Positions 36,192-45,156 of a stretch of 64,000 nt of DNA are shown in pieces. Source of the DNA: Acidobacteriota bacterium (GTDB taxonomy: Bacteria > Acidobacteriota > Holophagae > Thermotomaculales > Thermotomaculaceae); the NCBI GenBank assembly GCA_013152385.1, contig JAADGL010000029.1, positions 1 to 64,000 of the forward strand, read 5' to 3'. The notes beneath the pieces are model-generated. The model did not search any database and had not been told where the DNA came from. It was given only the letters and a program-made list of their open reading frames with translations. A program made the position numbers and the translations under genes. The first letter of the stretch is position 1, and each line of letters opens with the position of its first letter.

Positions 36192-36227
36192 CAGAAGCGG
36201 GAACTCCCGCTTCTGTTACTGTTTTTT
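36188..36227 (+). terminator. intrinsic terminator of the cfa operon
   Basis: A 14-bp perfect stem (GTAACAGAAGCGGG, 36188-36201, with 36206-36219) has an AACT loop and T6 close behind. It includes the stop codon of the oxidoreductase. Confidence 0.92.
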
Positions 36228-36236
36228 CAGCTTGTG

Positions 36237-38057
36237 TTACCGCCTTCTCAGATTAAAGATCGGCACACGGCTTTTCAAATCAAGAACCCAGGTAGTCTTA
36301 TGCCCCCGAAGGCCGGTTCCGGTGGCGGTACCTTCAATACGATTTCCCTTTATTTTCCCCGTGTAGATCTGAACACAGCCGCCGTTCCAGCCCTGCCCGG
36401 AGCAGTCCCGCCGAATTACAACGCGGTTTTCTGCAATTTTTCCTCTCATTGCGTCGGTTCGGGGCCTTGGACAGCAGGACCAGCTTGACATGCCGGTGAT
36501 TTTCCCTTTTCTTATCCGCAGGGTCCAGACGGAGGTATAAAGAGTGTTGTCAATATAAACTTTAACGTTGTATTTGCCGGTTTTCAGATTCAGGCGTGCG
36601 ATATGGGCGGCAGGCATTGGTTTTGTTCCGGCTGCCCGGCCGCCGGTGGAAATGGCCACAGCGCCGCCGGGAATGCGATCCCAATTCCGTTTTCTGGAAT
36701 TCCATTTGTAAATTCCATGCCCGCCGGGTACCGAATCGGTCCCGAGTACCCACCGGCTTTCGCCGCCGGCGGTGATGTCTGTGCCCCGGCCCGGAAGCAT
36801 GCGCCATCCGCTACCGCTCCATTTGTAAATACCGCCCGCATCGTTTACGACCCACGGATTTCCGGCATCATCCACATCAATTCGAACCGCGGCGCCGGGA
36901 ATCCGCTTCCAATTGGAACCGTTCCATTTATAAATTTCATACCCGCCGGGGATTTTTCGGGTACCCAGCACAAAAACAGAACCGTCTGCCCCGATGCCAA
37001 CGTCCACAGCTTTTCCCGGCATCCGTTCCCAGCGTCTGTTCCAGCGGTAAATGTCATGCATCTTATTGACAACCCAGGGCGCCCCCCGGGGCCCGACATC
37101 CAGCCGGACCGCACCGCCGTCTATCCGGACAAAGCGGTTTTTTATCCACCGGTAAATATCATATCCGCCGTAAACCGGATTGGTCCCCACAATCCACACC
37201 GATCCGTCTGCCCCGACGCCAACATCCCTTGCCTTTCTGCCGGGAATGTACTGCCAGCCGTAGTTTTTTGTTAACCGGTATACTCTGCCTGTGTTGTTGA
37301 CCACCCAGGTGCAGGGCAAACTGCCGGATATTCGCCCCGGGGACAGCGGCGGAGCCGCGACTGTACCGGGATGTACTTTTTCAGGCACAAACAGCAGTTT
37401 ATATTCCACCCGGCAGGGGAAATACGTCTTTTCCGCTGTATTTGAATTGTGGAACATGGCTTCGGTTACGGTCAGCCGGTACCGGCCTGTGCCGAATTTC
37501 GGAATTCCTTCCCAGAACTGAATTCTGCCGTCTTTACGGATTCGGTACCGAAGAGCCGGTGGCCCGGTCCGGTTTACGTACGGCCCGGTGCTGACCAGTT
37601 TTCCGTTCCGGAACAGGGCGTAACGGAGACCCGGCCCGAACCAGACATTATTCCATTTTCCATTCTTTTCCATTTTGGATATTACGGCAGCGGCACCATC
37701 ATAGCGCCAGCTTTTATTTACACGGGTTGTAAAGAGGAGATACACAAATCCGGGTTCATTCAATTGAAAGTCAATGTCTCTGTGAACTGCGGGCCAGACT
37801 GTGCCCCAGCGCAGAGGGGAGCGCCGTTGACGGTCCGAACAGCGGAACCACGGAGCCGCACCGGAATTCCGGGCGGTAAAACATGTCTCAAATTTGATAC
37901 GGCCGCTTGCAAGAACCTGTGCCCCCGGTACCACCCGGGCGCTTTTCCATCCGTTCGCCCCCAGAACCGGAACAGACACGGCTGCCGGCAGCAGTAAAAT
38001 TAAACAGATGAATATCTTAAAAAATAACCGACAAAGCCCCATTCTTCTGACCTGCAT
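36237..38057 (-). CDS. exported tectonin-type beta-propeller protein
   Basis: A 606-residue protein with a signal peptide (hydrophobic segment about 10-34). An N-terminal beta domain (about 40-220) precedes six tectonin-like blades (about 240-480). Blades alternate between a short type (WVVNNTGRVYRLT..., WVVNKMHDIYRWN, WVVNDAGGIYKWS) and a longer type carrying GTNPVYGGYDIYRW-like inserts, so the propeller looks like three copies of a two-blade unit. A final ~110-residue beta domain has GKYNVKVYIDNTLYTSVWTLRI and several cysteines. GGAGG before 38057 fixes the start. Tectonin propellers bind carbohydrates or other surface ligands; the ligand here is unknown. Downstream partner of the HELGH protein. 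Confidence 0.78.
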   Translation of the reverse strand: MQVRRMGLCRLFFKIFICLILLLPAAVSVPVLGANGWKSARVVPGAQVLASGRIKFETCFTARNSGAAPWFRCSDRQRRSPLRWGTVWPAVHRDIDFQLNEPGFVYLLFTTRVNKSWRYDGAAAVISKMEKNGKWNNVWFGPGLRYALFRNGKLVSTGPYVNRTGPPALRYRIRKDGRIQFWEGIPKFGTGRYRLTVTEAMFHNSNTAEKTYFPCRVEYKLLFVPEKVHPGTVAAPPLSPGRISGSLPCTWVVNNTGRVYRLTKNYGWQYIPGRKARDVGVGADGSVWIVGTNPVYGGYDIYRWIKNRFVRIDGGAVRLDVGPRGAPWVVNKMHDIYRWNRRWERMPGKAVDVGIGADGSVFVLGTRKIPGGYEIYKWNGSNWKRIPGAAVRIDVDDAGNPWVVNDAGGIYKWSGSGWRMLPGRGTDITAGGESRWVLGTDSVPGGHGIYKWNSRKRNWDRIPGGAVAISTGGRAAGTKPMPAAHIARLNLKTGKYNVKVYIDNTLYTSVWTLRIRKGKITGMSSWSCCPRPRTDAMRGKIAENRVVIRRDCSGQGWNGGCVQIYTGKIKGNRIEGTATGTGLRGHKTTWVLDLKSRVPIFNLRRR

Positions 38058-38125
38058 CCTTACCTCCTTGTTTTTCATTTTCCCGCTTTCATTTCATCGA
38101 GAAAAAAAATTTTGTTTCGGGAATG

Positions 38126-41100
38126 CTATTCATCATCGCCGTCATCTCCGGTCTCCTGATCAAAGAAATTATTGTCGTCAACGCTATGGCCATATCCGTT
38201 ATCCCGGGCATCATCAGGGTCATTGTAATCACGGCGGACATGGCGGGAGGAATGTGTTTTGCTGTTCATCTGTTTCTTTTTCGGCAGCAGCAGCCCGCCG
38301 ATTCCCCCGCCCAATCCGGTTACAGCAAGTAAAATCGGAAAGTTAAGCTGTACCTGCCGCAGCATTTGCTCTCCCAGGGAAAGTGCAGTCTGTATGGTTG
38401 CCGGTATTTCTGCATTGGCGGGAAAGGAAAAAAGAATCCAGGGCAGCAACGGCACCAGCAATCCGGCAATAAGCCCTCTGAAATATCCCCGTACAATAAA
38501 CCCCGCAATGAGGCCGCCCAACAGCCATGCGGCAGCGGGGAGCCAATCGCCACTTGTGTTCCATGCTGTCCAGGGCGAAACGAAAAGACTGCCGAAAGAT
38601 AAGTTTTCATTTCCCGCCGGTTTCAGAATCAGCTGTCCCATTGCCAGTACGCCTGCTGCAGCGAAAGGAGAAATAATCAGTGCCGCCAGCAAACGGCGAA
38701 GCAGCCAGGCAATGGTGGTAAGAATAAGAAAAACAAGGGAAAAAATTCCGACCAATGCCCACCAGGGGAAAGAAGACAATCTGTGGCGTAAATTTTCGAC
38801 AGGAGATATTCCGGATCTATTCTTTTGTACCGGAACCGGGAGCAAAGCGGTTTCCGGCAACAGATTCCTTAACTTTTTTTCTGGATTACAGTGGGAAATA
38901 ACTGTCAGTATTCCGTTTTTGTCCAGCGTCAGAAGCTCCCCCGTTTTCAACTGTTTCACCGAACCGGCATTGGGTACAACCTGCACCTTTCCTTCCAGCG
39001 TACTGATTTCGGTAACTCCGTTTCGGTTTACAATTACCTGAACCACCGTGCCCAACGGTGTGACCTTTCCCCCCGGGACAGCCAGTACTGCTGGAAAATC
39101 TATCCCCGCCAGGCCCCGGAAAACAGTGATTTCGGTTCGGGATTTCAGCATAATCTCCGCCGGTGCTTTCAGCACCACGGTACGACGGTTATCCATATCG
39201 GACAAATCAATGCTGATCATTCCCTCTGTAACATTGAGCCGGCTCCCGAAAGGAACCGGAACCACCGGAAACTGCCCGAAATCAACCGCTTTTCCGTTAA
39301 TTTTCAAAGCGGCGGTTTTTTCACCGTATCCCATGGCCGCAGTCGGAGCCGGAGCCATGCCGGGAATCAACCTGTATCTTGCGGCCAGTGCCACAGGGTC
39401 TGCCGGCCCGAAAGTGCCCGGCATCCGATTTTTACTTTCTATCCATTGATAGATTGTCCGGGCGGGACGATTAACCAGACTCCCCAGCCAGCCTTGCGGA
39501 CGGTCCATATAAAGAAGCATGGTATTCAGGTAGTCGCTGAACACCGCCCCGGGCTGATTTTGGCATGCCCTCCCGTAGAAAACCCGGAGAAACCGGGTCT
39601 GTACCCCCTCAATCATATAGCCGGGTTCCATGTTCCCGACAACCTTCATTGCTTTTTCATCTGTTTCGAATTCTGTAAGATAGCCGATTCGCTTAAAATA
39701 TACCGAATCTTTTATTTCCGGATGACGGCTCAGCCAGAAACGCCGGAACAGAAGTGCAAAGAAATCCGCCGTATTTTCCGAGAAAGAAATAAACGGCAGT
39801 TTCAGCGGTAATTGGCCCGGCTCGGTTTTCCATGTACTGTGCAGCCCGGTGGAGAGCTTGTTGTAACACATGTTAATGTAACTGAAGCGTTCCACCAGGT
39901 TGTGGTGGGCAAAATGGCCCAGTTCATGGGGAATAATTTCATAGCCTGCATCGTTATCTTCACGCAGATTTTCTGACCAGTATTTTTTTGAAGTATCGGG
40001 GATGTGAATTATGCCGCTGTCGTCGGTAAAATTGTCAGTAAAATAGGGGACATTGCCCATTCCCCCGTCCACAAAGACAATCCGTCGAAGCGCGGTTTGA
40101 ATCCGGGACTGTTCCGATGGGGTCAACGGCATGGCTGCAAAAAATTCAGCCGCCACATTCCGCAAGCGGGTTACGTGTTCATCCGGTGTCAAAACATCCA
40201 CAAGGCCGACATCAACGATTTTGCCCGGTGCCGGTGCTTCCGGTACCGGGAGTTCCAACGGCAGCCGGTCCCTGTCACCCCAGGCAATCCACCACTTTTT
40301 TGCTGTTCTGCCGCTGACCGGATGCTGCGGATGAACCAGAATCCGGAACGCCCCGGCATTGTCTTTCCAGTTTGCCACAAAAAGGGCGGCATTCATCAGG
40401 AACAGGCCGGGAGGAGCCGTTTCCGGCCGCGGTTTCATGTCCGGCCCCACGGTTGTGCCGATAATCATGGAAAGATTCAGGGGAACAGACAAGGTGGCAA
40501 ATGCGGATTTCCCCGTATCTTTGAGCCTTACCTCGGCATCAAGTTTCAGCCGCAGGGAGGATGGGTCAGGGTCTATCCTGCCGGGGTCAGCGGGCGTGCG
40601 GATAATTATCGGGACAGCCAGAATTCCGTTCTTGTTCAATGTGCCGTTGCCTGCGGGATGGGTCACAAAATCCGGAACCGTCCATTTCAGTTTAATCCGG
40701 GCGGATGTTATCGGATTTCCTTTGTCATTTCGTACCAGAATCTTAATTACACTGTTCCCGGGAACCGGCAGCAATTTCGGATTTTTAAAAGAAATTTTTA
40801 TTCCGTTTACGGAAGGGTCCAGAATCATTGTCAGTGAAACGGAAAACGGTTTTTCCCCCTCGGTTTCCGCAAACAGCCGGAAATAACCGTCCGTGTCTGT
40901 TTCAACGGTTTCTTTCAGGGACCCGATTGCTACCCTTGCCCCCGGAACCGGCTTTCCCCGAACATCAACAACTCTGCCGCTTACGGTAATTGAAGACGGG
41001 GAAATGTTTCCGGTGTCCACAATGCGGCTTTTTGAAATAAAGCCTTGTTTCTTCACGAGAAGGCGGAAGGAAACGCCGCTGTTAACCGATGCGGATAAAC

Positions 41101-41710
41101 CTTCCGCTTTTAGATTTTTCAGCAATTTGACCATGTAAGGCGCCGGGTCCGGTCCGCCGGTGCTGGTAACGGAAAATGAAATCAGAGGTGTAATGTCCAC
41201 CCGCATTCCGCGGGTCCGGGGAACTGTCCATTTCATCACATCATTTTTATACACATGGGCCGGACAATCGGATTCCGCCACCTTAACCCCTTCCAGTACA
41301 CGGGTGGTTTTGACAATTTTCGGCATCGTACCGTAAACCCCTTTTGCCATTTCCCCGAACCCCTTTGCAACCTTAAACAGGGACTTTTTGGCTTCTTTGT
41401 CCCGAAACACCATGCAGCCAAGGCTAATGCCGTTTTCAGGATGGGAAAGGTTGATTGTGTAAAACTCCTGCCCTTCTTTTCCGGCTACGCTTACTGCCGG
41501 ATTAAGATTGAAATCCAATGCCGTTTGCCGCAGTACTTTCTTGCAGCGTTCCATTAAGCTGCCGGCAGTCAAAGGCATTGCCGCCGCCAGCAGCAACAGT
41601 ATTGCCATTGTTCCCGGAAAAATTCGTAATTTTGCGGCGGTTATTTTTAATTTCGGAAGACAGATGCGTGTGTGAACCGGAGGAAACCGAAAGGCTGATT
41701 TCATGTTCAT
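38126..41710 (-). CDS. multi-domain membrane protein with HELGH metallopeptidase-like and FecR-like domains
   Basis: 1194 residues. A signal or anchor helix (about 35-50) is followed by an unassigned domain, then a carboxypeptidase-regulatory-like Ig fold (about 240-300, VSGRVVDVRGKPVPGARVAIG...TDTDGYFRL). A domain with HELGH at 595-599 and a downstream ENTADFFALLFRRF looks like a zincin (HExxH plus third ligand Glu). A FecR-like stretch follows (about 870-940, TEISTLEGKVQVVPNAGSVKQLKTGELLTL). The end has four or five membrane helices (about 985-1150) and an Asp-rich tail. The start is taken at 41710, where ATGA overlaps the upstream stop; M at 41704 is possible. No known family has this whole architecture as far as I know. 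Confidence 0.75.
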   Translation of the reverse strand: MNMKSAFRFPPVHTRICLPKLKITAAKLRIFPGTMAILLLLAAAMPLTAGSLMERCKKVLRQTALDFNLNPAVSVAGKEGQEFYTINLSHPENGISLGCMVFRDKEAKKSLFKVAKGFGEMAKGVYGTMPKIVKTTRVLEGVKVAESDCPAHVYKNDVMKWTVPRTRGMRVDITPLISFSVTSTGGPDPAPYMVKLLKNLKAEGLSASVNSGVSFRLLVKKQGFISKSRIVDTGNISPSSITVSGRVVDVRGKPVPGARVAIGSLKETVETDTDGYFRLFAETEGEKPFSVSLTMILDPSVNGIKISFKNPKLLPVPGNSVIKILVRNDKGNPITSARIKLKWTVPDFVTHPAGNGTLNKNGILAVPIIIRTPADPGRIDPDPSSLRLKLDAEVRLKDTGKSAFATLSVPLNLSMIIGTTVGPDMKPRPETAPPGLFLMNAALFVANWKDNAGAFRILVHPQHPVSGRTAKKWWIAWGDRDRLPLELPVPEAPAPGKIVDVGLVDVLTPDEHVTRLRNVAAEFFAAMPLTPSEQSRIQTALRRIVFVDGGMGNVPYFTDNFTDDSGIIHIPDTSKKYWSENLREDNDAGYEIIPHELGHFAHHNLVERFSYINMCYNKLSTGLHSTWKTEPGQLPLKLPFISFSENTADFFALLFRRFWLSRHPEIKDSVYFKRIGYLTEFETDEKAMKVVGNMEPGYMIEGVQTRFLRVFYGRACQNQPGAVFSDYLNTMLLYMDRPQGWLGSLVNRPARTIYQWIESKNRMPGTFGPADPVALAARYRLIPGMAPAPTAAMGYGEKTAALKINGKAVDFGQFPVVPVPFGSRLNVTEGMISIDLSDMDNRRTVVLKAPAEIMLKSRTEITVFRGLAGIDFPAVLAVPGGKVTPLGTVVQVIVNRNGVTEISTLEGKVQVVPNAGSVKQLKTGELLTLDKNGILTVISHCNPEKKLRNLLPETALLPVPVQKNRSGISPVENLRHRLSSFPWWALVGIFSLVFLILTTIAWLLRRLLAALIISPFAAAGVLAMGQLILKPAGNENLSFGSLFVSPWTAWNTSGDWLPAAAWLLGGLIAGFIVRGYFRGLIAGLLVPLLPWILFSFPANAEIPATIQTALSLGEQMLRQVQLNFPILLAVTGLGGGIGGLLLPKKKQMNSKTHSSRHVRRDYNDPDDARDNGYGHSVDDNNFFDQETGDDGDDE

Positions 41711-42030
41711 TCCGGTGTTATCTGCGTATTCGGCCCCAAACCGGGCGCATCCCCTTCTTTTCCCGGCCGGGAAACCTTCCATCCCGCACTTCCCAGCATC
41801 AGCAGGCCAAATCCGATACTGCCCCAGATAAAAATCAGTTCCTGCTCCTGTTCCCGGGATTTTTGTTGATTTTCCCTCTCGACTTTCGCGTAAGTTTCCG
41901 CATCCGTAATAAATGTTGTAGTTTGCCGTGTATAGGGTTTCGGATCATAATTGAAACCGAGAAACAGGCCGAAGGCAAGTACAATAATGCCTGCGATCCC
42001 TGCCGGGGTTTTCAGAATTTTCCTGAGCAC
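41707..42030 (-). CDS. small protein with two membrane helices
   Basis: About 107 residues. Helix 1 (GIAGIIVLAFGLFLGF) and helix 2 (LIFIWGSIGFGLLMLG) flank a ~40-residue polar segment (DAETYAKVERENQQKSREQEQE, likely helical). The start is a GTG at 42030 preceded by GGGAGG with ideal spacing; upstream in-frame ATGs have no ribosome site. The stop overlaps the start of the HELGH protein gene, so the two are coupled. No family is recognised. Confidence 0.65.
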   Translation of the reverse strand: MLRKILKTPAGIAGIIVLAFGLFLGFNYDPKPYTRQTTTFITDAETYAKVERENQQKSREQEQELIFIWGSIGFGLLMLGSAGWKVSRPGKEGDAPGLGPNTQITPE

Positions 42031-42112
42031 GATGTCCTCCCGTTTTTCAGACTGTTTAATTAACTGGAATAACCTTAACATGACAGGCCCGGGAGAAGCA
42101 AGATTGAATCCG

Positions 42113-42191
42113 TCCTGCTGCCACAGGATGTTCGCTGCCCCCCCTGGCACTTCATCCTAATGATTCGGAGCCGTAGGCGGAGATGCCTCGG
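42113..42191 (-). ncRNA. possible structured leader of the tectonin/HELGH operon
   Basis: Read on the minus strand, three stem-loops follow each other upstream of the small TM gene. The first is CCGAGGC/GCCT-A-CGG (42191-42171). The second has an outer GGATG/CATCC and an inner TGCC/GGCA stem (42157-42126). The third is TCCTG/CAGGA (42128-42113). The second and third share three bases and cannot both form fully. No known riboswitch class is recognised, and the segment could simply be fortuitous secondary structure. Confidence 0.3.
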
Positions 42192-42311
42192 TATGAAACA
42201 GGGATTGTCAGGCTTGAACTGCAAACGATACTGCTCTCACAAATACCGGTACGGAAGATGGGGTAGGGTGATGTGAATTCCGAAAAGCATAAACATGAAA
42301 GAGGATTTTTC

Positions 42312-43295
42312 TTATTCTCTTCCAAAGCGGCCGGAAACGATACTGAGAGTGTCCATGGCGGCTTTCCATGCCGCCAGTTCTTCCCGGATAAAATAGATGC
42401 TGCCCTGGCTGCTTTCGGTGCGGTAGGGCAGGGACAGCAGCTCTTTCTTTTTCAGTGCTTCCGGAGGGATTGCGGCTTCTTTCATTGCGTCTTTCAGACT
42501 CAATACGTCAAACATGTCCACCCGGGTATTTTTTCGAAAGCAGAATCGGCGGGTGACGGTTTCCACCGTGATCCGTTTGTTGAAATGAAAGGCTTTTTGA
42601 AGAAAAACAAGGTAATCATCCCGGCCGGTCTGATAACGGCACTGGGCTTTTCCGATGAGAGCGGCCACGTTTCCGTAGTTTTTATGCAGTGCCATGTCAC
42701 ACAGCAATTCCCCTTTTTCATATTCCCGGTGGTAGATGGCAATGTCTGCCAGGTTTGTAATAAATTCCGCAGAGCAGCCGTTATGACGGGCAGGATAGCC
42801 CAGCCAGGGAAGCAGCCGTTCTGTTTCGTTCCGTTTTGCGCAGAAAACCAGATACTGCTCCAGAAGCGGCGGATCCGGAGTGTTTTCCAGCAGCATTGCG
42901 AATATCCGGTAGACAAAACGGGGGTTTCCATCGGGAAGAAGGTGATTCAATACCTGTTTCAGGCGGATTAGTTTACGGTCTGTCTGCCCGAATAATGTGG
43001 AAATTTCCTCCTCCCCGATGCGGGCGGCAAGGAGTAGGCGGATTTCATTTTCAGAGGGGTTTCCTGTTGCAACACTGTTTTGGGCCTCGTGAAAGACGGA
43101 GATGAGATGGGCCTGCATCCGCTGAGAAAGTTTGATTTCACGGGGAAGCTGGTGGTTCAGGGCGTTCAGCATATTTTCCGGTTCGGAAACATCAAGGGTA
43201 AAGGTGGTCAGCGGAAGTTTCATCCGGATAAACAGGAGAATGGAAATCTGTTTCTTATCCGGGTTAAAAGTGTCTACCGCAAGAAAATCTCTCAT
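42312..43295 (-). CDS. hypothetical helical-repeat protein, third gene of the mazG-mnmA operon
   Basis: 327 residues, cytosolic, no signal or membrane helix. Helix-rich segments such as EFITNLADIAIYHREYEKGELLCDMALHKNYGNVAALIGKAQCRY look like degenerate TPR units. The N-terminal ~60 residues (LPLTTFTLDVSEPENMLNALNHQL) may form a separate beta/alpha domain. The ATG overlaps the mnmA stop as ATGA with GGAGG just upstream, so translation is coupled. I do not recognise the family. Confidence 0.7.
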   Translation of the reverse strand: MRDFLAVDTFNPDKKQISILLFIRMKLPLTTFTLDVSEPENMLNALNHQLPREIKLSQRMQAHLISVFHEAQNSVATGNPSENEIRLLLAARIGEEEISTLFGQTDRKLIRLKQVLNHLLPDGNPRFVYRIFAMLLENTPDPPLLEQYLVFCAKRNETERLLPWLGYPARHNGCSAEFITNLADIAIYHREYEKGELLCDMALHKNYGNVAALIGKAQCRYQTGRDDYLVFLQKAFHFNKRITVETVTRRFCFRKNTRVDMFDVLSLKDAMKEAAIPPEALKKKELLSLPYRTESSQGSIYFIREELAAWKAAMDTLSIVSGRFGRE

Positions 43296-44335
43296 TCAGC
43301 CTCCACGATAATCCCGCCGCCGACAACACGGTCGCCGGAATAAAGGGTCAGTATCTGTCCCGGTGCCACAGCGGAAACAGTTTCCCGGAACCGGATGGTA
43401 AGTGCAGTTCCGGCGGCCTGAAAAATGTCTTCCACTGCTTTCGGTTCCTGATTGTAGCGGATACAGCCGGATATTTCTCCGGAAATTTCGGACAGGGGGT
43501 TGAAGCTCCGCACCGATACGGTCTGTTTTTCAAGGTAATGCCGTTCTCCCACAATAACAGTACGGTTTCGCCCATCCAGTTTCAGTACGTAGAGGGGTTC
43601 ATGCCAGGCAATGCCCAGCCCTTTCCGTTGCCCAATGGTGAAGGCGGAAATTCCATGGTGAAGTTTGAAGATATGGCCGGATACATGTTTTATAAACCCT
43701 GGTTTTTCTTTGAGTTGACCCGATACAAAGACATTAGGTGGCTTTCCGCCGGTGAAACAGAGTTCCTGGCTTTCCCGTTTGTCTGCCACCGTGAGATTCA
43801 GACGGGATGCGATTTTCCGGACTTCCGGTTTTGTCAGTTCCCCCAATGGAAACATCATGTTGGTGATATGCTGCGGGCGGACCATAGAGAGGAAATAAGA
43901 CTGGTCTTTGGCATGGTCTTTTCCCCGGTACAGTTTTCCGTTTTTCACCCGGCAGTAGTGTCCGGTTGCCAGTTTTTCGCAATTATAATGATCCAGCAGT
44001 TCCGCGAGGCCTCCGATTTTTAAAAAACGGTTGCATTGCCCGCAGGGGTTCGGGGTTTCCCCCAGGCGGTAGGCATCGATGAAAGGCCGGACAACGGCGC
44101 GGCTGAATTTTTCTGAAAAATCCAGAGAGTGGTGGGGAATTCCGAGTTTTCGGCATACTTCTTTTGCGTCTTCGGTGTCCTGTGCGGAACAGCAGATTTT
44201 CAGATTGCAGCGGGCGGTTTCCACATCCGGGTGAAAAACCAGTGTAATTCCGATGACTTCGTGCCCCGCTTCTTTCAGCAGGTGGGCGGAAACACAGGAG
44301 TCCACCCCTCCACTCATGGCCAGCAGAACCCGCAT
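43292..44335 (-). CDS. mnmA: tRNA-specific 2-thiouridylase MnmA
   Basis: 347 residues. The enzyme adenylates and thiolates U34 in the wobble position of Lys, Glu and Gln tRNAs. The PP-loop MSGGVDSCVSAHLL is at the N-terminus. The catalytic cysteine pair lies in TPNPCGQCNRF and QELCFTGG. LATGHYCRVKNGKLYRGKDHAKDQSYFLSM and TIGQRKGLGI are family hallmarks, and the C-terminal beta-barrel is present (RYNQEPKAVEDIF). It begins 2 bases after the mazG stop and overlaps the next gene. Confidence 0.96.
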   Translation of the reverse strand: MRVLLAMSGGVDSCVSAHLLKEAGHEVIGITLVFHPDVETARCNLKICCSAQDTEDAKEVCRKLGIPHHSLDFSEKFSRAVVRPFIDAYRLGETPNPCGQCNRFLKIGGLAELLDHYNCEKLATGHYCRVKNGKLYRGKDHAKDQSYFLSMVRPQHITNMMFPLGELTKPEVRKIASRLNLTVADKRESQELCFTGGKPPNVFVSGQLKEKPGFIKHVSGHIFKLHHGISAFTIGQRKGLGIAWHEPLYVLKLDGRNRTVIVGERHYLEKQTVSVRSFNPLSEISGEISGCIRYNQEPKAVEDIFQAAGTALTIRFRETVSAVAPGQILTLYSGDRVVGGGIIVEAE

Positions 44336-44337
44336 TT

Positions 44338-45126
44338 CTACTTCTCCTCCGCTTTTGCGGCCTGCCAGAGGGCTTCAAGTTGCTCCGGTGAGGAGGTTGT
44401 CACGTCGGCGGCCTGCTCCATTTTCCCGAACCGGTTCATGAATTTGCGGTTGCTGAGACGAAGGGCATCTTCCGGGTCAATGCCGTGTTTCCGGGCAAAA
44501 TTGGCAATGGTAAAGAGCAGATCCCCCAATTCTTCCCGAAGCCCGTCTCTGTCGCCCGCGGCTTCCGCTTCTTTCATTTCCGCCCATTCTTCATGGATTT
44601 TTTCTTCCACTTCCGCAGGTGTGTTCCAGTCAAACCCGATTCTCGACGTTTTAACTCCGATCTGGTATGCCACCTGGAGGGCGGGAAGGCTTCCGGGAAT
44701 TCCCGAGAGAAATCCCTTTGGCACGGTGTTGCCGCCGTTTTCCGTTTCTCTTTCCTTTGCTTTGATTTTTTCCCAGTTTTCCAGGACTTCGCCGGTAGAG
44801 TGAACCGTTTCGTCACCGAAAACATGGGGATGGCGGCGAATCATCTTTTCGTTAATCCGGCGGAGAATATCCGCCATGGTAAACAAGCCTTTTTCCTTTG
44901 CGATCCGGGCCATGAACACAATTTGAAGCTGCACATCTCCCAGTTCGCCGCAGAGGGCGTCAAAATCTTTTTTGTCCACTGCTTCAATTACTTCGTAACT
45001 TTCTTCTATTAAAAATGTTTTCAGGGATTCAAAGGTCTGTTCCCTGTCCCACGGACAACCGTTTTCTCCCCGCAGGCGATCCATTATTTCCACCAGTTTC
45101 CGGCATTCGGCTGTGATTTCCTTCAT
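44338..45126 (-). CDS. mazG: nucleoside triphosphate pyrophosphohydrolase MazG
   Basis: 262 residues with two MazG domains. The first (about 10-125) has LRGENGCPWDREQTFESLKTFLIEESYEVIEAV and ELGDVQLQIVFMARIAKEKG, with the EExxE...ExxD metal site. The second (about 160-255) has EVEEKIHEEWAEMKEAEAAGDRDGLREELGDLLFTIANFARKHG. It hydrolyses NTPs to NMP and pyrophosphate, cleaning the pool or lowering ppGpp in some species. It is the first gene of a three-gene operon with mnmA. Confidence 0.95.
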   Translation of the reverse strand: MKEITAECRKLVEIMDRLRGENGCPWDREQTFESLKTFLIEESYEVIEAVDKKDFDALCGELGDVQLQIVFMARIAKEKGLFTMADILRRINEKMIRRHPHVFGDETVHSTGEVLENWEKIKAKERETENGGNTVPKGFLSGIPGSLPALQVAYQIGVKTSRIGFDWNTPAEVEEKIHEEWAEMKEAEAAGDRDGLREELGDLLFTIANFARKHGIDPEDALRLSNRKFMNRFGKMEQAADVTTSSPEQLEALWQAAKAEEK

Positions 45127-45156
45127 ATTTTCTCCCTTTCCCGCCGGGGGCTGCGC

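Noticed and set aside
36650-37350. Repeated DNA in the tectonin gene as a possible CRISPR or DNA repeat array
   Set aside because: Repeats are diverged, in frame and coding; they encode propeller blades.
42171-42191. Possible c-di-GMP (GEMM) riboswitch in the leader of the envelope locus
   Set aside because: The conserved GCAAAGCC and receptor-loop sequences of that class are absent.
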